Source of the DNA: Euclidia mi
Lineage: Eukaryota; Arthropoda; Insecta; Lepidoptera; Erebidae
Direction: 5' to 3'
Assembly: GCA_944739405.2 (NCBI GenBank)
Contig: OX123209.2
Coordinates: forward strand, 14,464,217-14,528,216
Length of the DNA: 64,000 bases
The notes beneath the pieces were generated by a model. The model was given only the letters and a program-made list of their open reading frames with translations, was not told where the DNA came from and searched no databases. Each line of letters begins with the position of its first letter. Position 1 is the stretch's first letter. The position numbers and the translations under genes were made by a program. This document shows positions 23,579-37,500 of this stretch, piece after piece.

Positions 23579-23615
23579 GGCGTGTATTTTGCGTGAATCA
23601 CGCAAAATACACGCC
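23579..23615. repeat. Perfect 18-bp palindrome with one-base centre
   Basis: ggcgtgtattttgcgtga, one base, then its exact reverse complement. It lies about 100 bases upstream of the gene A LDLa exon, in the intron. Confidence 0.85.
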
Positions 23616-23769
23616 CATTGCCCACACATGACCATTTCGCTATGTAAATTGATTATAACATAGCGATATTTAATTGGAGTACAGCAACCCTAAATTATGA
23701 CAGTTAACTAGTAAGTTTAAAAATTTAAAGCATCATCATCATATCAGCCGAAAGACGATTACTGCTGGA

Positions 23770-25070
23770 AATTGGCTACCCAGAGTATCTACATATGGAC
23801 CGATCCTGAGGCCCCCGCATCCATCAGCTACGCGCGATCCCAACAAGATCGTCAGTCCATCCAGCGTGCCCGCCACTCCAAAACCTTTCTGCTCCAACGG
23901 CCATCAGTTTTTCTGGCTAAATGCCCTGCCCACTGTCTTCAGCTTTACTATTCGGAGAGCTATGTCGGTAACTGTGGTTCGTCTGCAGATTTCTTCGTTT
24001 CTGAACTCTGAAACTCCGAGCATAGCTCTCTCCATCGATCTCTGAGTGACTTTGAGCTTTCTAATGATGCCCGTTGTGAGCGACCAAGTCTCCGTTTCAA
24101 ATGACAACACACACTGGTCAAAGACTTTCGTCTCGAGATACTGCGGGATGTCAAACGTGACGAAATGTCGAAGTTTCCTGAACGCTGCCCATCCGAGATG
24201 GATTCGACGATTGATCGCTTTCTCTAAGTTGGACCTAGAGAACTGGATTATTTTTCCAGGTTTTTTGTGTAATCTTCATTCTTTCATCTTAAGACCTACT
24301 TGTTGAGAGACTCCACAGAGGCCACCGAGCATTGTGCCGAGGTCTTCCATGGTCCCAGCCATGACTACGATATCGTCAGCGATTCGAAAGTGAGTGATGT
24401 ACACGGCGTTGATGTTGATACTGAGTCCTTCTCAGTCCAGAAGCTTGAAGACGGCTTCCAGCGCAGCGGTGAACAATTTCAGAGATATGATATTTCCTGG
24501 CCTTATCCCTCGCTGTAGTCGAAAAGTTTTCGAGCTCAGGTCCTGCAGGCGGACTGACATGGTGGCATTTTCGTACAAACGCTTCAGCACTTCGACGTAT
24601 CGATAGTCGATCTGACACCGTTGGAGAGACTGCAGCACTGCCCAGGTTTCAATCGAATCAGCTTTCTCATGGTCCCCAAACGCCGAGCATAGAGCCTAGT
24701 TATACTTTTCAGACTTCTATATAACCTGGCGCAGTGTATGTTTGTGCATTGTGGTTTACAGTTCTATAGCCTTACCGGCAACCGGCTTGTTCGGGAGGCT
24801 GGAAGTCGTCTAGCTTGCACGTGAGATGATTCATAATGACGTGGCTTAGAAGTGAGATAGGTCTGTACTTCTTCAAAAAGGTTTTGTCCCCTTTCTTGAA
24901 GTAAAGCACCGCCACACATATGAGCCACACCTGTGGCGTTTTACCCTCCAGTATGACAGAATTAAAAGCTTACGAAGCATTTCCAAAGCGGGTAAGCTGC
25001 CAGCTAGTGTCGGGTCAATCCAGCTCTAGGGTATGGCTGGGTTAGTAGCGGGTGGTCGCGTGGTCGTGTA
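23770..25070 (-). mobile_element. Degenerate RTE-type LINE fragment
   Basis: Minus-strand pieces in several frames: FRLQRGIRPGNIISLKLFTA (polymerase), then WSLTTGIIRKLKVTQRSMER and AMLGVSEFRNEEICRRTTVT, the C-terminal region of RTE elements. Many frameshifts. It fills most of the spacer between gene B's stop and gene A's LDLa exon. Confidence 0.68.
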
Positions 25071-25294
25071 TAACCGTCTCGATCTTTTGATCCTCTAAAA
25101 GCTGAGGTCCAATTTAAAATTAATTTAAGAGCATAACAAATCTTGCAGTGAGATCTTACACGATATTATGTATACAATTAAGTAATTCCGGTATTTAGTA
25201 AAATATAAATCTAATTTAAATAGTACACCAGTAATTATGGCATATAGGTTTAGGCGGACGTGTTACTACTGTCAGTCCTAAGTCTGTCGTGGTT

Positions 25295-25300
25295 TTTATT
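25295..25300 (-). promoter_or_regulatory. Candidate polyadenylation signal of gene B
   Basis: AATAAA on the minus strand about 90 bases after the TAA stop of gene B, a normal distance. Position and sequence are the only evidence. Confidence 0.5.
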
Positions 25301-25387
25301 CCACACGGAACAACTCAAAATGCTATGTCTTCTATGCAGGTTGCTACAATACGCTAATGCAATGTCTTTTAAATGCTGAATGTAATG

Positions 25388-25575
25388 TTACTCTTTAATG
25401 AAGTCCTCGTGCTTAGAGACTTTGGTGAAGGCGGTGTACGTGGCGTCGTTGCACAGCTGCTGGTTGGTCGAGGGCGCGGAGGACACGATACCCCTGAGGT
25501 AGTAGCGGTCGACGCCGAGCTCTTTGTCTGAGAAGGCCAGGCCGCCGCCACTGTCGCCGTGACACAGAGCCGCAC
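25388..25575 (-). CDS. Gene B last exon: catalytic Ser and stop
   Basis: 188 nt with ggtag acceptor and TAA stop at 25388-25390. It encodes AALCHGDSGGGLAF with the catalytic Ser385, and GIVSSAPSTNQQLC near the end. The residue six before Ser is Ala, so basic P1 specificity is unlikely. Confidence 0.88.
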
Positions 25576-28500
25576 CTACCAAAGAGTTGCGAAAACGTCA
25601 CCCAACACACTAGCAAAATTGAAATCTGGTTTTGAAAAACTGTGTTGGTTCATTTTGGCAAATCAGCCATGTCACCAGAAATCTATGCGCGCAATCACTT
25701 CATTTCCTTTAACGAGTAAAGGATGAGTCTACTGAAGTTCATGACCCGCTTACCTTCAAAAGTCACGATACCTAGGAAGTGCTAGTAAACAGGTATATCC
25801 AATGGAATTATCCATGAATATACAGCCGCATCCAGACGGCTCGACTGGTACCGATAGTACACAAACAATTTTTTTGCTGTTTGTAAATTGTGAGGTTATC
25901 CAAGTATAAAACAACGCCATTTTGTGTCATTAATACTACTATTTCATAATAATAGTATTGCTCTGCTGTTGAAACAATTACCTGGAGACAAATGGATAGA
26001 AACCCTGAACGGAGAACCACTTGGTAGTTTTTACTTATCTGCCTTTCATACTCAAGACGGTTAAGATTTGGGTAATTATGATTTTCATACAAAAGTTAGA
26101 AAGCTAATCCTTTTAATATTAAAGCAAAATAATAGGATGTAAATACCATAGATTATATTACCAGCGACAAAATCGAAAATAAATTTACGGATATTTGTGT
26201 GGTAACACAAATATCCGTAAATTTATTATTTTAAAAGTAGGTATTTTCGAATGGTAATTTGAAAACACCTACTTTTAAAGTTTTTACCGAAAAAACCTAA
26301 GAACAAGACAGTTATCACATATATATTTAATTTTAATGATTACCGTTAGTGTACCCAGCGCAGAACTTGTCGATAGTGATGTATTCCCTGAAGGACTTTG
26401 GAAGAGTGTTGACACAGACGTTTTCGTCAATGAAAGGGAAATCTGCGACCTTCAGGATTGGCGAGGCTTCTCCATTGGCTGCTGTCAGACCCCAACCAGC
26501 AACCTGACCAAGTTTGAACATAACATGTAATCAAATTCTGGCTTCAGCAGCTTTAGGTCCAAGGTGCGTTTACTGCTTGTCCAGTGCCTCCGAGAACACG
26601 TGAATCGGTCAGTGACAGTGTTATAAACATCTTTGTCAATAGTAAACATTATAATCGTCCTAGCATTATTCCTGTCGCATCTAAGACAAAGCGGACAAAG
26701 ACGGATTTGAAGCAAGCAATGTGTCCGGTTACTAATCTAACCAGACTTTTCAGAATATAGTCAATACAGTTTATTTGCAAAGTGACTGCCGGCCGAGCTC
26801 TGCAACCCAAAGGTATAGCGATATTTAATGGATTGCATGTTTATTCAGTGGTAACAACTCTCCATAATTACTGTCAAAAATCTTCATTACAGCTGGAACT
26901 GACGGCTAACCTGCTGTCCGAGGGTAGAGGCAATAGGCGATAATTGACAGATAATTTCTTAATAAAATATAAAATGGAATGAATAGATCATACCTTGCCT
27001 GATTTGCCTTCTTGTAGTTGCCATCGATCGAAATTCTTATCGAAGTTCAAGCACACGGGTCGCATGTGAGGTTTATAAATAAACGGAGTGCTCAGAATTA
27101 CGACGGCGATATCTTCCTGGTAATTTGCTTGTTCTCCTTGGAATAGTTTCGGAATCTTTAGTGCCTTTATCTGTAAGTATGGCAACAGTCGATTATTGAT
27201 GTTTGGACGAAATTTACACAAGCTATCTGACAAATTAATTTAACACGCAGATATCAGACAGCAGTAAAACTATCTGTAGAAGTCCATTCTCACTACGACC
27301 GCCTGTCTGTAATTGAAAAGGATTCGGGAAATCGTCTCATGTGAAAAGTGTCATAATAAATTGCATTATCACTGACGTATATCAGTGGCTTTTGACCAAA
27401 CGAGAAAACAGACGGGACGCTTTATGTCTGTTACCAATATTCTGTCTGTCGGTCGATTTGGCTATTAGATAGGTGTTTATGTCGAATTTCTATGTCCAGT
27501 TGGTGTCTCAGGCTTTAGTAAAAACGGGCTTTAAATATTTAAAGAATGAAAAAAAGGGAGAAGAAAGAAATCTATTTATTTATCACAGATACAGAAAAAG
27601 TAGAACAAATAAAAAATAAAGCTATGTATAAATTCAACACAATATTTAGAAACGATTATATTAAAACACAGAGATAATTATCATCATCTCCTAGCGTTAT
27701 CCCAGTTTTAACCTGGGGTCCGCTTACTAATCTAACTGGATTTGACTGAATATTAGCTTTTCCACAGAGCGATTGCCTGTCAGATTTCCGCAACCCGCAA
27801 GGGATATCGATATGCTATGGAGCATAAAACACAAAGATAATGAGTTAAAAATAATTTGTAGAAGTAAAATATTTACATACTCAATACAGTAAGCGTTGTT
27901 GACCGATGAGGTTTAAATAAAATTTAAAAAAGAAACTTTTCTACCGATCTCATCATTACAAACCCCTTTTGAACCCTTAAATGCTAACAAAGTTGCCTAT
28001 CCATACTACTCATCATAAATCCCTGCCAATGCCTAAATCTCTGTAACAACACTTTTGCCTTCCTTATTCATTCAGTCCCTTTCAACCTCAGTCTACATCC
28101 ATCATCTAACGCGAACAGTCTTTACTTTAGTGTGCCAGACTCATTTCTAAATCTTTATTGGACCAATTCTCTACATTTTCTACTAAACCCAGTTTATACT
28201 ATTTCTAATATTAAGCGTGTGTACCGTGTCTCAATAAATTGCATTGTTTAGCCAGTTTAAATATCTTTTTTTTAAAGACATTTTCCCGGTACCGCACCGT
28301 ACCCGGTATTGGCAAGTACTTGATAAAACTACATAATTTATCCGACTGAACGTATCATGTAGTGTTTAAGCGGTTGCCTTGCCAGTTGACACCAGGTCGA
28401 GTGTCGTGGGATTTCCACACCAGACAACACGTTGTGTGAGCCATAAGTAGTTGTTTCAGAATAAATTTGGATTTACTAAAATACTAGATGCAGATATAAA

Positions 28501-31500
28501 GGAAGAATTAGTTAACTCACGTCCGACGTCTGGGCACCAACGTCATTGTCATGGTTCCAGTCCCGGTAAAGTTTGCCGATCGCCACCGCAAAACTGGATT
28601 CAGGCAGCTGTCCTGCCGCATCAGACCAGAAACAATGTGCAGCTAGGGAAAATAATAGCAAGGTGTCATCATCATCTTAGTCTAAAAACGTCCACTGCTT
28701 GAAATAGGCCTTTCCTAGGCTCTCCACACAGATCTTGCCCGCATTCAACCACTGCCCGCGTTCTCTAAAACCTTTTTGCCCAAACGGTCACAGAAAAAAA
28801 CAATAGGATACTGCAATCTTTTAAGGTTTTATATATGTCACCAGAAAATAACAAAAACCTTAGCTTCATAAATTGCCTTGGAAAATAAACTTTCGTAGGA
28901 TTCGAAACGAGAGATAAATTGTATTATTTTACGCGAAATTAGAATATTAGAACGTGCAAAAGCACGTTCTAATAGTGGCCACGAGTTTGCGTCACACTCA
29001 AATTATTCAATGAGAGCCTTTTTTAGGATCACTTAAAATTCCCTTAGAAAATCTTTCGTACGACCACCTCCATTATGCAAACGATTTAACATTCCTACTT
29101 TATTAAAAATATGTACGACATGGATGCAATCAATATCCGACGCGGTCGATTAAATCCCGAAATCCCTTCATGGGCTCCTCTACTATAACATACGAAACTG
29201 GCCGCACAGCCAAAAGTCAAGTCGGAGGACATTACTATAATAAAGTTCGGCTGGCTCCCCACGGAGCGTGGTTTGGCGGAAGGCCGCGCACGGCACCTTT
29301 TAAGTTGCACCGAGTCGGGTAACTTCAAAGGTGCGGTACGTGTCTGTGCGCAAAATCACACTGCGTTTGCAGCCCGCCTTACTTCATGTTTGCGATAACT
29401 GGCTTTACAATGGTCTACGTCGAGAAACAGACGTTACCAGTCAAGACGACGTCGTTGGAGACAAGGGAGCCGCCACACATCTGTTCGTAAGGCGCTGTTG
29501 TCTTCCGATAGATGGCGACGTGCCACGGCAGCTCGCCGCGCTTTGCCGATCTACCGTCTATCAACAGCACCTCGCCTGCCGGAGTTATCCGGCCACATTC
29601 TGAAACATGCATATCATATGTTTTACAAGATATTATTATCTTAATATCCATAATTCTTCTGTACGTGTGTTAAATTTCGGATATATGAATTCGGATACAA
29701 ACTGCCTGGATGATTTTATTATACCGTTGGACCCAGTAGATCATGATACAGTCGGTGAGTCACCAAAATTTGCAACTACGATGTATTATGTCTTTTATCT
29801 TCCAGATAAGTTCAAAATTGACGCGGTATAATATTCTTTACTTTAGAAACTAGTTACAAGAGAAACTTTATATACAGTATGTGTAAAAATAATTTAAACT
29901 AACCTTCTTTACACTTAGCGACGTAATCCCAGAAGCCAGATACGCACTTCATGTATAGCAGACTCTCAGCAGAGTAGTAGATAGGCGTGTTGCAAGTGGG
30001 TCTGACGGACCAGCCGGGTGGCACGTATCTCTTGCAAGGCATGAAGCCGGCGCCCGGCACAAGGCATGTGTAGGTTACACTGGGCTCTTCCTCTAACTTG
30101 CAGAAACCTTAAACAAATTGTTCCTCTGCTTAAAACTACGCTCTGAGATTTATGATTTGCGTAAGGCACGCCTTATTCCTGCCGGGATTTAGGAACCGTT
30201 ACAGCGTTAACAATACAGTTGAATGTCACTTGCGTGGTTTGAGCGAGTTCATGAAATGACTCAAAATGGCAGAACGCCTTTTCATCATCATCATCAGCGT
30301 GCCATATTCCACTGCTGGATATAGGCCTTGCCAGTGGTAAGCCACTGAGCCCGATTTTTGGGTTTTCGTATCCAGCCGCTGCCAGCCACTATGTGTAAAT
30401 CGCCAAGCCGGAAAGCTTTTACTAAAGTAATAATTGACATAGAGAATAAAAGGTCTATATCATACGATAATATGGCTAGAGGTTTCTTATAAGGCTAGTG
30501 GTTACTGCAGAAAGAACAGAGAAGATTGGCTCAATATTTTGCAAATGATATCATCAGATTGTCAACTGTCTCGGTAGAAATTTAGATAATTACGATTAAA
30601 AAACTCGGTGCGTATTGCTTTACTGTATAAATTAGACTTCGCTTACGGCTCCGCCCGCTTGGGCGTACATAGGTATGTACGCCCAATGAATTACGGAAAA
30701 TAATCCAAAGTTTCAATATTTATAGGTATAAATATTGAAACTTTGGATTATTTTTCGTAATTCACGAACTAGAAGTAAGTTTCTCAATTCTGACCTTTGT
30801 GAATTAATAACGTTCAAAATACTTACGAACACATCTAGGCATAGGTTGCGACCACTGTCCATTGACACAGAATATCTGGCGAATAGCCACATCATCCATG
30901 CCTTCAGTGTCGTTCATGATTCCGTACCCTCGCCGGCAAACCATTGTCAGGTCAAACGAGTCCAGGATCTGACCGGGACGAGCGTCTTTGACTTCTGACA
31001 CTTTGTACATCCCATTAGCAGGTTGTGGAGGCAGTACGCATGCGCGTTGGTTATTAGGGCTGAAACATACATTTTTTATCAACTTATAGATACGTACTTC
31101 GAGGAAACTTTTTCAACCAAATGCTTATACGTCATGTCATGTAATTAATGTAATTGTTTTAGTGAATATTTGCATATGGTCATCAGGTTAAAATGGAAGT
31201 TTTTATATTCATCGTGTATCACATGTCAGTGTTTTTGTTATTGTTGTGTACTCAGACCACGACATAGAAGCTTACCTTAACATTTCTTTTTCAAAAAAAT
31301 AAAATAAATGTTATTTTCAAACACAGCAATTTTGTCATAATCAACATTTTACTAGACGACGACATGCGTTATGATGTAGGCACTTAGCACGTGTACCTTA
31401 CATATGTATGTCTATGTATGGTCGCTCGATGCACCTCATTTATTACCTATAAAGGCCTTGCCACATGGCACAATTTTACCACTGATCAAATTTTCTATCG

Positions 31501-34500
31501 AATTGGCTTTGCCCGTCTACACGACACAATCAAATCACTGATTTTCATTCCGTCCACCCGATGAACTTGAGTTGGACGATTGTCGTCTACACATCACGAT
31601 TTCATCAAGTGATTTAGTCAAGTAGGACGTAAAATTGTGCCGTGTGGCAAGGCCTTAAACAAACTTCAAAAACGACTCCAATTTTACTATTATTGGTATT
31701 TTACCGTGTTTCGGAACGTCTCATACATAATTTTATTGCTCAAAACAAATTGTAATTAGTCAAATTAGTTACGTTTTAGTAGTTATTCAGACATATAAAA
31801 AATTTTGAATCAGCTTTGTCCTGTCCCGTTCACACTTGTCTTATACATCTTCTTTGTCAGTCTTTCGTCATCCATCCTCTCCATGTGCCCAAACCATCTT
31901 AACATGCCTTTCTCAATGCTTGTCACTACATCTTCTTTTACCCCACAACACTCTCTTGTCACACAATTCTTTACTCTGTCGGTCAAAGATACACCACTCA
32001 TTTCTACAGCATTTATTCTACTTTCAAATCTCTTTAGCCATGCCCAACTTTCACTACCGTATATAAGGGTAGGCACTAATACCCCTCTATGCACAGCAAA
32101 CGTGCCTTTTTGGACACGTTTTGGCTGTTCATAAGTGCCTTCAGAGCTCCATTCACTCTATTACCTGCATTAACTCTTCTTTCAATATCTTCTTCATTCT
32201 TACCATCTCTTGTAAACATCGTACCTAAGTATACAAACTCATTCACTTGCTTCACTCGTTGTTCATCGATCAAAACATTACAAGCCGTAACCCATTCCTC
32301 CTTTTCAAAAACCATAACTTTCGTTTTACTTACATTCACTTTAATTCCTTTCCTCTCTAACGCACCATGCATGATTGTTACCAGCTCCTGCAACTCCTCC
32401 GCTGAAGACGCAAGTATTACCTGATCATCGGCATAAAGGAGGCTTTTGACGAGTAACCCATTCATCCTTAATCCGCAGTCACTATGTGTTAAATCTTGCA
32501 AACAACTGTCCATGAAGAGGTTACACAGCCACGGCGACGCTACACATCCCTGTCTAACAACTGTCTCGATGGTAAACCAGTCAGTGTATGCCCCGTTTAT
32601 CCTCACATAAGCTCTAGAATCCTCATAAGGGGATTTCAGAGCTCGAATGAGGCTGCTATCTACCCTATTCATAGACAGCACCGACACCACACCGATCGCC
32701 TTTGCCAAATCCACGAATGCTCAATAGACCTTTGGCCAAAAACTTTTCGGCTATGATTCGCAAGGAAAAACCTGAGCCGTTACTCTCATAACTCTTTCAA
32801 TCAGTAACTTTGCATACAATTTGCCAACAATGCTGAGAAGGCTAATGCCTCTATAGTTTCTGCAGTCTTATTGTGAGCCTTTTTCCCTTATAAAGAGGCA
32901 CAACTACAGCTGTGACCCACTCATTAGGTACTCAGCCGATGCTCCAGCACAAGATATAACCGCTGCAACTGACCAACTATGATGCCTTGTCCAGCCTTCA
33001 GCATTTCGACTATAATCCTATCGTATCTTGCAGTCTTAGCTACTTTCATACTTCCCAGTGCCTTCACGATCTCATCCACATTTCATCATTGCTGTCATTA
33101 CCATTCATTTCAACGATAGGTTTCTCTATCGCCGTTCTTTCAAATAAACTTTCAAAATACTCTTTCCATCTCTTCAGCACGCACGATTCACCATTCACTA
33201 CCTTTCAGTGATGGCTCGTGGGTCAGAGAAGTGGTTGTGCACTGTACCAGCACACTAAGGCCCCGTTTAGCCGCCCATGGATAGGACTATCTTCCTGATA
33301 TTCAGACGGAAATGGAGCAGTTGAAAGCTATGAGGAATGACCTGTCTGAAATGAAATCTTCTTTAGAATTTGTCCATAACTCGATGGAGTCCCTCACAGT
33401 AAGAGTCTCAACTCTGGAGCAAGAGGTAACGTAATTGCAACAATCAAAAGAAGAGTTCTCCTTACTACAGCAGCGGGTTATAAAGATGGAAAAATTGTAC
33501 CATGAGACCGAGCAAAGATCCAGGATGAACAACATCAAGATAAAAGGAGTACCTACAACTAACTCCTAAAACCTCTTTGCAATTGTCTACAAGATCGGAG
33601 AAGTTATCAACTGTGTCATACCTAAGGAGTAGATCAACTACATAGTACGCGTCCCCATGAGGAGTGATAGCCACAATAAAAACATTATATGTTCGGTACA
33701 TAACAGCTACCTGAAAAATGACTTTATATCCGCAGCTAAAAAACACAAATCCCTCAAAGCCTAGCCTAGTTACCTTAAGCTACCAGGTGACAATAGGATC
33801 TACGTGAACGACCACCTAACGTTAGAAAATAAATTGTTACTTATCAGCACCAAAGCCCTGGCCAGAGAACGCGGCTTCGATCACGTGTGGGTTAAAAGTT
33901 GCAAGATTTTACTGCGAAAAAACTCTACTTCACCGACACATTGCATCAAGTCCGAACAGGATCTACAAAAGTTTTTAGGCTAGGAATGTCGATTCAGCTT
34001 CCCGATTCATCGGTTGTATACCCCGTATCACTAATGTTGAGAACCGTAGGTAATAATTTTTTCTATACATTCCGTAACCGCGAGTCTTTTGTTCGCCTAC
34101 CTACTAATGCAAACCGCTGTGTTTTGTTTTGCTCAAGCCATCTCGAACTTTATTTCAAAAATTATAGCTCACAAATCTGCTTGCAAAGTACCTCAAGTAT
34201 TCATTATTATATTTTAACTTTATTTTTTTACAATGTCAATCGCGGTTCCTTTTTTGTACTCAATTTATATATCGATAAATTTGCATTTTCCCTATCAAAA
34301 TCACCGTATTTATTGGTTATTGTGTTGAACGTACCTTATGATTCTTTCCATACAAAGAATTATGCTTTTATAAGTTATGATGGCACCGATTAATATTTAT
34401 TACCAGAATGTTATAGGGCTACGAACGAAAACAGGTGTATTTTATAGGAATGTGTGTGTGAATAGCTACGATGTGGCGAAGAGAACGTGTACGAAGCCTA

Positions 34501-37500
34501 GAGGTGTTATAAGACATATAGAACTACCGGCTCTAGTCAACTCCCTTGAAAAGAAAGACTTTTCAATTATTTTACAAAATAGCGACCCCAATAAATGTGC
34601 AGAACTTCTCGTCTCCTCTCTAGCTGCCGCGGTAACTAAATTCACCACCGTAAAACATATACCACACCGGAAAGGAATAATTAAACCATGGGTTACCCCG
34701 GATCATCTAAGATGCATACGCAACCGTGATAAACTGCACAAGAAATCTAGATTAGATCCCGAAAATATTACTGCAAAATTAATTTACACACGGTACCGTA
34801 ACTTTTGCAACAACCTTCTAAAGGAAGTGAAACGTAAATTTGACCAACATGAGCTCCAGAGAGCCAGGGGTAATTCAAAGGCCACTTGGAATATTCTGAA
34901 ATCAATAAGTCACTTAAACAGAAAATCCGATAGCCTTACCTACGAACTTGTTAACATGCGTGGTGATATACAGTCATCTGTTGATTACATAAACAAATAC
35001 TTTACTAACGTTGGAGCCAGTCTGGCCCTGAAGTGTGTCTGTCATCAAATCCGCTCGACATGTCCTAATTCCTGCGGTTACTCACATTTGCAACCTCTGC
35101 TTATCAAAAGGAGTTTTCCCTCAAATTTTTAAAACGGCACTTGTACACCCCATTTTCAAAAGTGGTGCTAGAGACCGTATCGAAAACTATAGACCAATAT
35201 CCGTGCTAAGTGTTCTATCGAAAATTCTAGAAAAAGTTCTAAATAAAAGATTACTGAACTATCTAGAACACAATAACGCTCTGGCCCCGAATCAATTTGG
35301 CTTCCGGAAAAACAAATCTACTGAAGATGCGCTATTGGAATTGACGAACACTATTGTTGAAACTCTTGATACTGGGACTAAAACTATAGGCATATTTCTA
35401 GATCTGGCCAAGGCTTTTGATACGGTCTCTACACATAAACTTTTGCAAAGGCTTGAGAGCATCGGAGTGAGAGATGTTGCCCTAAATATTTTCTGTGACT
35501 ATCTTACCAACCGTAACCAACGTATAAAGATTGAAAATTGCGTGAGCAGCGACGAAATTCTCACTTTTGGTCTTCCACAGGGCAGCGTGTGAGCTCCGAC
35601 TCTTTTCCTTATTTATGTAAATACACTGTGTATGCTATCTATTCCAAACTGCAAAATACTATCTTATGCTGACGATACTACTCTTATAGTAAGTGGCGAG
35701 TCTTGGAGCAGAGTAATCCAATCTGCAGAAACCGCATTAAGACTCATTACAGATTGGCTAAATGAAAATTTACTCACATTAAATGTTTCAAAGACTCAGT
35801 TCATCGCATTTTCAGCTAACCTCGCCACCCAACCGAAGGACATTAACCTAAAAGTACACAGCTGCTCAATTACGTCACCAAACATCTGTAAATGCCCATC
35901 AATACGAAGAGCTTCTGACGTCAGATATTTGGGTGTTCAGATAGACTGTACGCTTAGTTGGGACAAACATATAGAACTCACCTCTGCCCGCGTGCGCAAA
36001 CTAATGTTTCCTCTTAAAAAAGTAAGGTGTGTGGCTGACCTTCCACTTTTAAAAAACATTTACCTTGCGTTAGTGCAGTCTCTCATAACATACTGCATAG
36101 TGGTCTGGGGTGGCACTTACAAAACCTCTATGCTACGTCTCGAGAGAGCTCAACGTGCTGTCATAAAAGTATTGTTGCAGAAGCCTTTTCGTTACCCTAC
36201 TACACAGCTCTACAAAGACTTCTCAGTGCTCACCGTTAGGCAACTTGCATTGCTCCAAATCGTCCTACGTAAACACTCATCAATAACCTATGTTTGCTTA
36301 CGGGCTAACAAGCGTCGTAAATTCCATGTGTGTAGCGCATCCAGAATCCGGACTGCCGTGGCTGGACGACATTTTCAAAACCTAAAGCCAATAAGAGATT
36401 CAATATATTCTCTCTATCCAAACACGTATGCAAAAAAGTGCTAACAACAGGCCTTCAAACCCTAACATATGAAGAGACCGAAAGACTATTTGAGATTGAC
36501 TTCTAGCCGGCTCCATGCACTGGTGTATCAAGTGATGGTTACAAAAAAAAAGACCTACATTACACTTTCTCATTTCTACACTTATGACACACGTCCTTGC
36601 AACACATACACTCACAAACTCACACACAATCACACAATCTAACACACATCCTCTCTGTGCTGCATGCTTTATATTAGTTATTTTACAAAATTAAATTGTA
36701 TCCTAATAAGTTCATAATTGTTTATTTTTTATGCAAAACATCTCGTACTAAGTTTAGACTAATTTTATATTCTTTGATACCACTAAGTATAACTCTGACC
36801 TGTATAACTATTTGTGGGGGATGGCGTCGGTGTCTGTAACACAGTTTTCACTAGCTCAGACACCGTCGTTAAACTCTATCTTTCACGTGTACCTACTATT
36901 CAATAAATATATTGTCTTTACATGTTTAAATTAAGATAGAAAAATTTTACAAAATGTAATTGGATTAAATAAACATATTATTATTATTCACTTCATTTAT
37001 TATTCTTCACTTGGCACACTTTTATATTATTAAAGTACAATTAGAAAAATACATTTAAAAATATAAAAGGGACCACGGAGACCCACCAATGTCGGGTACA
37101 GGGACCAAGCCACCGGTGGTTAGGGCCTCAGAGACAGGAACTTCCTCACGATGCGTGCCGTGTCGAGAAGAACTGCCTTCTGAATCAAAGACTTGATCCA
37201 GCTGTCTAGTGTGAGCCTCTTTAGGTGTTGGTCGAGGCTCTTGGCGATTAATCCATTCACCGACACGACTATCGGCACAATGATCGCCGAATCCACATCC
37301 CACATGTCAACAATCTCGTGAGCTAGGTCCAAATATTTAATCTCTTTCTCTTTTTCTGCTTTCACGAGATTGCTGTCATGCGGTATGGTGATATCGATTA
37401 TCATTGCGAGTCGCTCTGCTCGGTCTATCACTACAATATCAGGCTTATTGGCTACAATAGTCCTGTCTGTAATGATAGACCGATCCCAGTACAACAATGC

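Noticed and set aside
28451..28702. Plus-strand 83-codon frame
   Set aside because: It is antisense to the gene B His exon (28521-28642), which has the AAHC motif and splice sites.
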